A stretch of DNA of 19,046 bases from an uncultured Acholeplasmatales bacterium (GTDB lineage Bacteria > Bacillota_I > Bacilli_A > ML615J-28 > CAG-698): contig CALEGD010000012.1 in NCBI GenBank assembly GCA_937877075.1, positions 1 through 19,046 on the forward strand, read 5' to 3'. Below the pieces are notes generated by a model, which saw nothing but the letters and a program-made list of their open reading frames with translations, made no database searches and was not told where the DNA came from. This document shows, one piece after another, positions 13,118 through 19,046 of the stretch. Numbering within the stretch: the first letter of the stretch is position 1; every line of letters begins with the position of its first letter. The position numbers and the translations under genes are program-made.

Positions 13118-13621
13118 ATGAAAGATGTACAAAAGCTTACTTTGGCTGCACTTTTTGTAGCGATCGGTTCATTTTTAAAGATATATTCTATTCAGGTTAC
13201 GGATTCGATGCGTTTTAGCTTTTTCGCTATCCCCATTTTATTGGCTGGTTTTTATCTTGGCCCCGGCTATGGCCTTTTGACCGGTTTTGCGGTTGATACG
13301 GTTTACTTTATGATTTCACCATATGCCAGCTTCTGGTCGCTATATACAATTACGACCGTCATTTGGGGCTTTTCGGGTTATTTGATTAAAAAACTACATA
13401 ATCGATACGGAATCTTTGCTTTCATCTTCATTATCTTATTTACTTCTGTCTTTGAGACGGGGTTTAATACTTATGCTAATTATTTTTATGGATTTGATAT
13501 ATGGGTAACTTTGGTTTCAAGGATTATTTCGATGTTTGTTCGTATTCCGTTAATGGTTTTCATTATGAACCTGCTTGTAAATAAATTAAAAGTTATCCAA
13601 CTGGAAACAATGAAGACTTGA
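13118..13621 (+). CDS. ECF transporter S component, FolT-like (folate family)
   Basis: S components are the membrane substrate-binding parts of energy-coupling-factor vitamin importers and work with a shared EcfA/A'/T module, which is not in this window. The 167-residue product has about five or six membrane helices. The start KDVQKLTLAALFVAIGSFLKIYSI, the FSFFAIPILLAGFYLGPGYGLLTGFAVD block and SRIISMFVRIPLMV fit the folate (FolT) group best, but the substrate is an inference. ATG 13118 follows GGTGAT (13108-13113); the frame is open upstream to TTG 13103, at the expected transcript start. It is a single-gene unit between the sigG terminator and the gpmI promoter. Confidence 0.75.
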   Translation: MKDVQKLTLAALFVAIGSFLKIYSIQVTDSMRFSFFAIPILLAGFYLGPGYGLLTGFAVDTVYFMISPYASFWSLYTITTVIWGFSGYLIKKLHNRYGIFAFIFIILFTSVFETGFNTYANYFYGFDIWVTLVSRIISMFVRIPLMVFIMNLLVNKLKVIQLETMKT

Positions 13622-13651
13622 TTTGTGAATACCTTTTCAATTCTACTTTCC

Positions 13652-13680
13652 TTGAAACTCTTTTACTCAGGTAGTATAAT
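13652..13680 (+). promoter_or_regulatory. Sigma-A promoter of gpmI-eno
   Basis: TTGAAA (13652-13657) and TATAAT (13675-13680) are 17 bases apart, one of the best matches in the window. The start near 13687 gives a leader of about 21 bases. Such strength suits abundant glycolytic enzymes. Confidence 0.85.
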
Positions 13681-13707
13681 ATAAATATGGAAATAATAGG
13701 AGAACCA

Positions 13708-15225
13708 ATGAGTAAAAAAAATTTAGTAATGTTAGTGGTCATGGACGGGTATGGTCTTTCTTCCGAAACTGTGGGAAATGCAATTGTTGCGGCTAAGAAG
13801 CCTAACCTGGACTATTTGTTTTCTAATTATCCGAACACGGTACTGGAATCTAGCGGTGAGGCCGTGGGACTTCCGCGAGGACAGATGGGAAACAGTGAAG
13901 TCGGGCATTTAAACCTCGGGGCCGGACGGATTGTTTATCAATCCTTAACCCGCATTAATATTGCCGTTCGCGACCAAAATCTTGAAAAAGTGCCTGCAAT
14001 CAATAAAGCTATTAATAAGGCCTTGGAAAACAAAAGCAAATTACATATTATGGGTTTACTTTCTGATGGAGGAGTTCACTCCCATATCGAACACATTCTT
14101 TATCTACTTGAAGCAGCTGTAAAAAGCGGAGTCAAGGAAACCGTGGTTCATGCTTTTCTTGACGGTAGGGATGTACCTCCAAAATCTGCGAAAACCTATC
14201 TAAAATCCTTGCAGGAAAAGATATCTTTTCTTGGTAAATCTAAAATCGGGGTAATCAGCGGTCGCTATTATGCAATGGATCGCGATAAAAATTTTGATCG
14301 AGTTCAAAAAGCTTATGATGCTTTAGTTTATAACGAGGCTCCTTTAAAGGACTATCTCGGGGGAATTGATGAAAGTTATTCGGAAGGAATTACTGATGAA
14401 TTTGTTATACCATTTCTCGCCAACCCGGATTCTTCAATTAATGATGGGGATAGCGTAATCTTTGCCAACTTTCGTCCCGACCGGGCAATCGAGATTTCTA
14501 CAAGTCTGACTAATCCCGATCTTGTTCCTTTACAAAATAAGAAGTATTATGAAGATCTTACCTTCATCCAGATGATGTTATATAGTGAGGATGTAAAAGG
14601 GGAACTGGCATTTGATCTCCAGGAACTCAGCGATACCTATGGAGAGGTTATCAGTAAGGCCGGTTTGAAGCAGCTTAGAATTGCGGAAACGGAAAAATAT
14701 GCTCATGTTACTTATTTCTTTGACGGCGGAGAAGAAAAAGAACTTCCCGGTGCCAAGAGAATTCTAATTCCTTCTCCCAAAGTTGCAACCTATGATTTAA
14801 AACCGGAGATGAGTGCTCCCGAAGTTACTAAAAAGGTTCTTGAAGCAATAAAGTCCGAGGTCTATGATACGATTATTTTGAATTATGCGAACTGCGATAT
14901 GGTAGGACATACCACTGTTTTCGATGCTACCGTAAAAGCGGTTGAAACTGTTGATGAGGCAATCGGAAAAATTTATCAAGCCCTAGAAAAAGTCGGTGGT
15001 ACAATGTTAATTATTGCCGATCACGGGAATGCGGAAAAATTAGTTGATGAAGACGGGAAACCCTTCTCGGCTCATACATCCAACTTTGTACCCTTTATTA
15101 TTACTAAAAAGGGAATTAAAGTCCGCAGTGACGGAAATCTCGGAGATGTTGCTCCTACTATGCTTGAGCTTCTAAGGGTAAAACAACCGGAAGCGATGAC
15201 AGGTAAAAGTTTGATTATTAAATAA
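13708..15225 (+). CDS. gpmI: 2,3-bisphosphoglycerate-independent phosphoglycerate mutase
   Basis: This Mn-dependent enzyme interconverts 3- and 2-phosphoglycerate by way of a phosphoserine. The 505 residues match the family. Visible sites: VVMDGYG (metal ligand D13), GNSEVGH with the phosphoserine S63, SDGGVHSH, FLDGRDVPP, GRYYAMDRDKNFDR, NFRPDRAIE, NYANCDMVGH and the second metal cluster ADHGNAEK followed by AHTSNFVPF. The ATG at 13708 follows TAGGAG; the frame is also open from ATG 13687, which is at the predicted transcript start and lacks a site. eno follows after 20 bases, the usual glycolytic pairing. Confidence 0.97.
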   Translation: MSKKNLVMLVVMDGYGLSSETVGNAIVAAKKPNLDYLFSNYPNTVLESSGEAVGLPRGQMGNSEVGHLNLGAGRIVYQSLTRINIAVRDQNLEKVPAINKAINKALENKSKLHIMGLLSDGGVHSHIEHILYLLEAAVKSGVKETVVHAFLDGRDVPPKSAKTYLKSLQEKISFLGKSKIGVISGRYYAMDRDKNFDRVQKAYDALVYNEAPLKDYLGGIDESYSEGITDEFVIPFLANPDSSINDGDSVIFANFRPDRAIEISTSLTNPDLVPLQNKKYYEDLTFIQMMLYSEDVKGELAFDLQELSDTYGEVISKAGLKQLRIAETEKYAHVTYFFDGGEEKELPGAKRILIPSPKVATYDLKPEMSAPEVTKKVLEAIKSEVYDTIILNYANCDMVGHTTVFDATVKAVETVDEAIGKIYQALEKVGGTMLIIADHGNAEKLVDEDGKPFSAHTSNFVPFIITKKGIKVRSDGNLGDVAPTMLELLRVKQPEAMTGKSLIIK

Positions 15226-15245
15226 AATAGAAAGGAATAAAGAAT

Positions 15246-16541
15246 ATGCCATTTATTAAAGAAGTTTATGCACGTGAAGTATTGGATTCAAGAGGAAATC
15301 CGACCGTTGAAGTTGAAGTTTATACGGAAAGTGAAGGTTTTGGTCGGGCGATGGTCCCTAGTGGAGCTTCCACTGGTGAGTATGAAGCAGTGGAACTACG
15401 CGATAATGACAAAAACCGTTATTTAGGAAAAGGTGTTCTTAAAGCTGTTGATCATGTTAATGAAATTATTGCTCCGGAAGTTATTGGGATGAATGTTTTC
15501 GATCAGGTCGGAATCGATAATTTAATGATCGAACTTGACGGAACTCCTAATAAAGGAAAACTTGGAGCTAATGCCATCCTTGGTGTTTCCATGGCGGTAG
15601 CGAAAGCAGCAGCCGATCTTTCGGGTCTTTCCCTTTATAATTATTTGGGAGGATTCAATGCAAAAGTATTACCGACTCCGATGATGAACATTTTAAACGG
15701 CGGATCTCATGCCGATAACAATGTTGATTTCCAAGAGTATATGATTATGCCTGTCGGTGCTCCGACATTCAAAGAAGCCCTGAGGATGGGAGCAGAAGTT
15801 TTCCACAGTTTAAAGAAAGTTTTAAAAGACCGCGGACTTAATACCGCAGTTGGCGATGAAGGTGGATTTGCTCCGAACTTAAAGAGCAATGAAGAAGCAA
15901 TTTTAGTAATTCTTGAAGCAATTAAAAAAGCCGGTTTTGTTCCGGGAAAAGATGTTTATCTGGCAATGGATGTTGCTTCTAGTGAATTCTATAATCGTGA
16001 AACAAAAACTTATGTTCTTGCCGGTGAAGGCGGAAAGAAATTTGATTCCAAAGGCTTATCTGATTTTTATGCGGAATTGGTTGAAAAATATCCGATTATT
16101 TCAATTGAAGACGGACTTGACGAAAACGATTGGGAAGGTTGGAAATATTTGACTGAAAAATTAGGCAAAAAGGTTCAACTTGTCGGTGATGACCTCTTTG
16201 TAACTAATACAAAACGTTTAGCTCAGGGAATTGAAATGGGTGTCGGTAACTCAATCCTGATAAAAGTTAATCAAATCGGCACATTAACTGAAACTTTTGA
16301 TGCCATTGAAATGGCAAAGAAAGCCGGTTATACTGCGGTAATCAGCCATCGTTCCGGTGAAACCGAAGATACAACCATTGCCGATATCGCTGTTGCTTTA
16401 AATGCCGGTCAAATTAAAACCGGTTCAATGAGCAGAACCGATCGAATTGCGAAATACAATCAACTCTTGAGAATTGAAGATGAACTCGGTTCAACTGCAA
16501 TCTATCAAGGTTTATGTGCTTTCTATAATCTGAAGAAATAA
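15246..16541 (+). CDS. eno: Enolase
   Basis: Enolase dehydrates 2-phosphoglycerate to phosphoenolpyruvate, directly after GpmI in glycolysis. The 431 residues are full length. The start IKEVYAREVLDSRGNPTVEVEV, the mobile loop SGASTGEYEAVELRD, NGGSHADNNVDFQE, the GDEGGFAPN segment with the catalytic glutamate, the metal ligands in AMDVASSEFY, SIEDGLDE and VGDDLFVTN, the base lysine in ILIKVNQIGT, and SHRSGETEDTTIAD are all present. AGAAAGGA lies 8 bases before the ATG. It is transcribed with gpmI and followed by a strong terminator. Confidence 0.99.
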   Translation: MPFIKEVYAREVLDSRGNPTVEVEVYTESEGFGRAMVPSGASTGEYEAVELRDNDKNRYLGKGVLKAVDHVNEIIAPEVIGMNVFDQVGIDNLMIELDGTPNKGKLGANAILGVSMAVAKAAADLSGLSLYNYLGGFNAKVLPTPMMNILNGGSHADNNVDFQEYMIMPVGAPTFKEALRMGAEVFHSLKKVLKDRGLNTAVGDEGGFAPNLKSNEEAILVILEAIKKAGFVPGKDVYLAMDVASSEFYNRETKTYVLAGEGGKKFDSKGLSDFYAELVEKYPIISIEDGLDENDWEGWKYLTEKLGKKVQLVGDDLFVTNTKRLAQGIEMGVGNSILIKVNQIGTLTETFDAIEMAKKAGYTAVISHRSGETEDTTIADIAVALNAGQIKTGSMSRTDRIAKYNQLLRIEDELGSTAIYQGLCAFYNLKK

Positions 16542-16551
16542 TTCTTTTAAA

Positions 16552-16580
16552 AAAGGCATTCCATTAAATGGAGTGCCTTT
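16552..16580 (+). terminator. Rho-independent terminator of gpmI-eno
   Basis: A 13-bp stem (16552-16564 with 16568-16580, one G-T wobble) closes a TAA loop; the core is AAAGGCA / TGCCTTT. The T tract after it is short, but the stem is strong. Confidence 0.75.
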
Positions 16581-16760
16581 ATAAATTATAAAATATAAAA
16601 TTAATCAATTTCCAACATTATTTTTGGTTGATAAAATGAAGATAAAATAAACATTTGCTCTTATATTTTTCTTGCTGTAAAATATTGAAGGTTTTATGAA
16701 AAAGAAAAGGTTTGGTTTAATTATTATAAAATATCAGTATTAGGAAAACGGACAAATAAC

Positions 16761-16789
16761 TTAACTTTTTTTCACTCTCATGTTATAAT
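16761..16789 (+). promoter_or_regulatory. Promoter of the unknown gene-PHP-rsmB operon
   Basis: TTAACT (16761-16766) and TATAAT (16784-16789) are 17 bases apart, with TGT at 16781-16783 giving an extended -10. The start near 16796 leaves about 20 bases before the ATG at 16817. Confidence 0.7.
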
Positions 16790-16816
16790 AATTAAAGAAT
16801 AATAAAGGAAAAGCCT

Positions 16817-17725
16817 ATGAAATTTTCATTCCCGAGAAAAACAAAAGAAAAGATTAATATAACTGTTCCCGACGGACCGGTCCCTTCAATTTCTAAAGCC
16901 AAGGATGAAGAGATCTATTTTGAGCGGGCAAATTATAAAGATAATGAATATAATCTCGATGATTGTTTCGACCGGAAGAGTAAACAAGAAAAGATATTGG
17001 ATTCGATTGCTGCTTTCGAAGGAAAATCATCAAAACTCTTGCATCAGTATCAATTTTTGAAACTCTTTAATCGTGCCTCTTTAAGAAATAAAGATTATAA
17101 TGAGGTTACTTTACAGCTGGATAAACAGATTAATCGTTTCAAGAAAAAATCCGAAGATTTGAAAAAGAAAACTGATGTTTTAAAATATGTTCAGGATGTG
17201 GCGGATTTGGAATTAGAACAAATATTTCTTAAAATCAATGATCTTTTTGAGTTCTATCGCGACTTATCCAAAGAATTAAGTAAATATCAAATTGCATATT
17301 TTCCTCGCTTAAAGATGGCATCATATAGTATCTGTAATGATCTTACTTATCTTGAAATCGAAAACTTAAATAAAGCTGTCAATAAAATGATAGATGAATT
17401 TAAGAATTTACAAGAAGTTTATGATTTCATCATGTATAATAGCGGTGAATTGATTATTAATACTGTTAATGCTTTGGTGGCCGGATTAGAAAACAGCAAT
17501 AATAGTCAATATAAAGAATATGATTTTAAGTATTTTCTTAATACAGATTATGTTATGACCCTGAACTTTTCCGAATGGGTCGAGCTCTTTACAAAAATCC
17601 TCTATGTAAAGCGGACGACAAAAGACGTAGAACTTTTCGACTATTTAAATTTTAAAAATCATTATCAGGAATTAGAAAAGAGGTATGTGATTATGCTAAT
17701 ATATAATGAGATGAACCGTAAATGA
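16817..17725 (+). CDS. Hypothetical protein, helical/coiled-coil-like
   Basis: I do not recognise this 302-residue protein. It has no signal peptide or membrane segment. The first 35 residues are basic and proline-containing (KFSFPRKTKEK, VPDGPVPS). From about residue 55 to 225 it is rich in charged and leucine residues in a heptad-like pattern (QLDKQINRFKKKSEDLKKKTDVLKYV is typical), suggesting long helices or a coiled coil; the last 70 residues are more mixed and rich in aromatics. AAGGAA precedes the ATG by six bases. Its stop overlaps the PHP gene start (ATGA), so it is the first gene of a three-gene operon with a nucleotide or RNA theme. A structural or scaffold role is possible but not shown. 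Confidence 0.75.
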   Translation: MKFSFPRKTKEKINITVPDGPVPSISKAKDEEIYFERANYKDNEYNLDDCFDRKSKQEKILDSIAAFEGKSSKLLHQYQFLKLFNRASLRNKDYNEVTLQLDKQINRFKKKSEDLKKKTDVLKYVQDVADLELEQIFLKINDLFEFYRDLSKELSKYQIAYFPRLKMASYSICNDLTYLEIENLNKAVNKMIDEFKNLQEVYDFIMYNSGELIINTVNALVAGLENSNNSQYKEYDFKYFLNTDYVMTLNFSEWVELFTKILYVKRTTKDVELFDYLNFKNHYQELEKRYVIMLIYNEMNRK

Positions 17726-18540
17726 GAGCCGATTTACATATTCATACCAGTTTTTCGGATGGTGTTTTTTCAGTTCAAAATATTATCCAAATGGCTAAAG
17801 ATAAAGGGCTTCAAATTATTGCTATTACCGACCATGATGAAATTACCGGGGCAATTGAAGCCAAAAAATATGAAGACGAATCTTTAAGAATTATCACGGC
17901 TTTGGAACTTTCCACTGAATATAATGATGAAAGCATCCACATACTCGGATACTTTAATCAAATTAAAGACTTAGATAGTTTTGATAATTTCCTAAAGAAA
18001 CAAAGAGAAAGACGCTTTGAGCGAGCTTATAAAATTAAAGAAAAACTTTTAGAACATTTCAACATTGACCTTAATATGGACTTTTCAAAATCAGTCTCTA
18101 GTATTACTCGCGGGACGATTGCTCAGGAGATTATCAAACAAGGCTTTCCTTATTCAAAAAAGGAAATATTCGAGAAGATGATCGGCAACGACTGTCCGGC
18201 TTATTTTCCAAGTACCAAAGCAAATCCTAAATTCGGAATTAAATTGATTCATGAACATGGGGGGCTGGCTGTTCTTGCTCATCCAGTTTTGATTAACAAA
18301 TCACCGGTGCGGGAAATTATTGAATTCGGTGTTGATGGTATTGAAGCTATCTATCCGGCGAATAATATTGAAGATACAAAAAAGTTACGTCGTTTGGCGC
18401 GCGAATACGGAATATTTGTTACTGCAGGTAGTGACTTTCATAGCCTCGATGACTATAAACATGGTAATATCGGTGAATATTATCTTAAAAATAAGGAATT
18501 GGAGATTTTTTTGAATAAACTAACGGAAGTGAAGAAATGA
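17722..18540 (+). CDS. PHP-domain metal-dependent phosphoesterase (YciV/RNase AM-like)
   Basis: The 272-residue protein is a PHP-family trinuclear metal phosphoesterase. Metal ligands are visible as DLHIHTSFSDG (H6, H8), ITDHDEITG (D37, H38), a glutamate in TALELST, HILGYF, LAHPVL and the closing GSDFHS. The length and the inserted helical segment match the YciV/TrpH group, some of which remove 5'-mononucleotides from RNA ends or hydrolyse 3',5'-bisphosphonucleotides. Which substrate it uses cannot be told from sequence. It is coupled by ATGA overlaps to the gene before it and to rsmB after it, an operon that hints at RNA processing. Confidence 0.85.
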   Translation: MRADLHIHTSFSDGVFSVQNIIQMAKDKGLQIIAITDHDEITGAIEAKKYEDESLRIITALELSTEYNDESIHILGYFNQIKDLDSFDNFLKKQRERRFERAYKIKEKLLEHFNIDLNMDFSKSVSSITRGTIAQEIIKQGFPYSKKEIFEKMIGNDCPAYFPSTKANPKFGIKLIHEHGGLAVLAHPVLINKSPVREIIEFGVDGIEAIYPANNIEDTKKLRRLAREYGIFVTAGSDFHSLDDYKHGNIGEYYLKNKELEIFLNKLTEVKK

Positions 18541-19046
18541 ATACTAGAATCTTAGCACTTGATGCCTTAAACAAAATCATTGGTGAAAAAGCCTATGCCA
18601 ATATAGTTGTAAATGATATTTTAAGAAATAATGATCTTTCTTCTGAAGATACTTCTTTTTATACAAAATTGGTTTATGGCACACTTGATAATTTAATCTA
18701 TTTAGATTATCAATTAGAACCATATTTAAGAAAAAAACAGAAACCTTGGGTTTTAAACCTTTTAAGGCTATCAATATATCAGCTTCTTTTCTTATCAGTC
18801 CCTGATTATGCTACGATTAATGAAGCGGTTCTGATTGCAAAGAAGAAAAATCCAGCCATCGGTTCCTTTGTAAATGCGGTATTGAGGAATCTCCAAAGAA
18901 ACGGCAGTAGAAGTTTGGATGAATTGGAAATAAAAATGCGCTTAAGTATCAAGTATTCTTATCCGCTCTGGCTTATCGAATTATTAATTCGGGATTATGG
19001 AATTGAAGAAACAGAAAAAATTATTGATATCAGGCAAGATGAACAA
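18537..19046 (+). CDS. rsmB: 16S rRNA (cytosine-5) methyltransferase RsmB, N-terminal part (runs off the window)
   Basis: RsmB (Sun) makes m5C967 in 16S rRNA. Only the first 170 codons are here: an N-terminal NusB-like RNA-binding domain, seen as TRILALDALNKIIGEKAYANIVVND, then FYTKLVYGTL, the helix PWVLNLLRLSIYQLLFL, YATINEAVLIAKK and FVNAVLRNLQRN. The catalytic SAM domain is beyond the edge. The ATG overlaps the PHP stop (ATGA). NusB itself would be shorter and would have ended by about residue 140, while this frame goes on through the linker typical of RsmB (KYSYPLWLIELLIRDYG). Confidence 0.93.
   Translation, partial: MNTRILALDALNKIIGEKAYANIVVNDILRNNDLSSEDTSFYTKLVYGTLDNLIYLDYQLEPYLRKKQKPWVLNLLRLSIYQLLFLSVPDYATINEAVLIAKKKNPAIGSFVNAVLRNLQRNGSRSLDELEIKMRLSIKYSYPLWLIELLIRDYGIEETEKIIDIRQDEQ

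Noticed and set aside
16681..16740. A 15-codon frame starting MKKKRFGLIII near 16696 with GAAGG before it.
   Set aside because: Too short and AT-rich to support; it could be a remnant of a secreted-protein start but nothing follows in frame.

Overview
The window looks like a chromosomal stretch of a low-GC, Gram-positive, endospore-forming bacterium that uses the standard code (TGA is a stop throughout). Evidence: AGGAGG-type ribosome binding sites, sigma-A promoters, type II/IIb-like MurB, a cell-division/peptidoglycan block, and above all the diagnostic spoIIGA-sigE-sigG sporulation block downstream of ftsZ. Protein sequences are diverged enough from Bacillus that I would place it only loosely, somewhere in Bacilli or its Erysipelotrichia/Haloplasma/Mollicutes-like fringe (inference).

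Layout. 1-282: 5' part of ruvA on the minus strand, divergent from 356-3495: ruvB-queA-tgt on the plus strand (Holliday-junction motor plus two queuosine tRNA-modification enzymes). 3496-4952: an accessory-looking island with a candidate structured RNA, three exact 12-bp-phased iterons and a Fic-family gene with its own promoter and terminator. 4998-9461: a reduced division/wall cluster, ftsW-murG-murB then ftsZ behind two near-identical promoters; ftsA, ftsQ, murD and mraY are not here. murG appears to start at an ATT codon. 9462-10749: an AT-rich spacer with terminators, a 26-codon hydrophobic peptide, a possible frameshifted remnant and a putative lipoprotein. 10750-13025: spoIIGA, sigE, sigG. 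13118-13621: an ECF transporter S component. 13708-16541: gpmI and eno. 16817-19046: an unrecognised coiled-coil-like protein, a PHP-domain phosphoesterase and the start of rsmB.

How it works together. FtsZ/FtsW/MurG/MurB serve septation and wall synthesis. SpoIIGA is the membrane protease that activates pro-SigE in the mother cell, and SigG is the late forespore sigma factor. The regulatory DNA is the most interesting part. The spoIIGA promoter has a 21-bp spacer and a near-0A-box, like the Spo0A-dependent spoIIG promoter of B. subtilis. A perfect 11-bp hairpin between sigE and sigG would hide the sigG ribosome binding site in read-through RNA, but its left arm lies inside a sigma-F/G-like promoter, so RNA started at that promoter would lack it. 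No tRNA, rRNA, CRISPR array or intact insertion sequence was seen.
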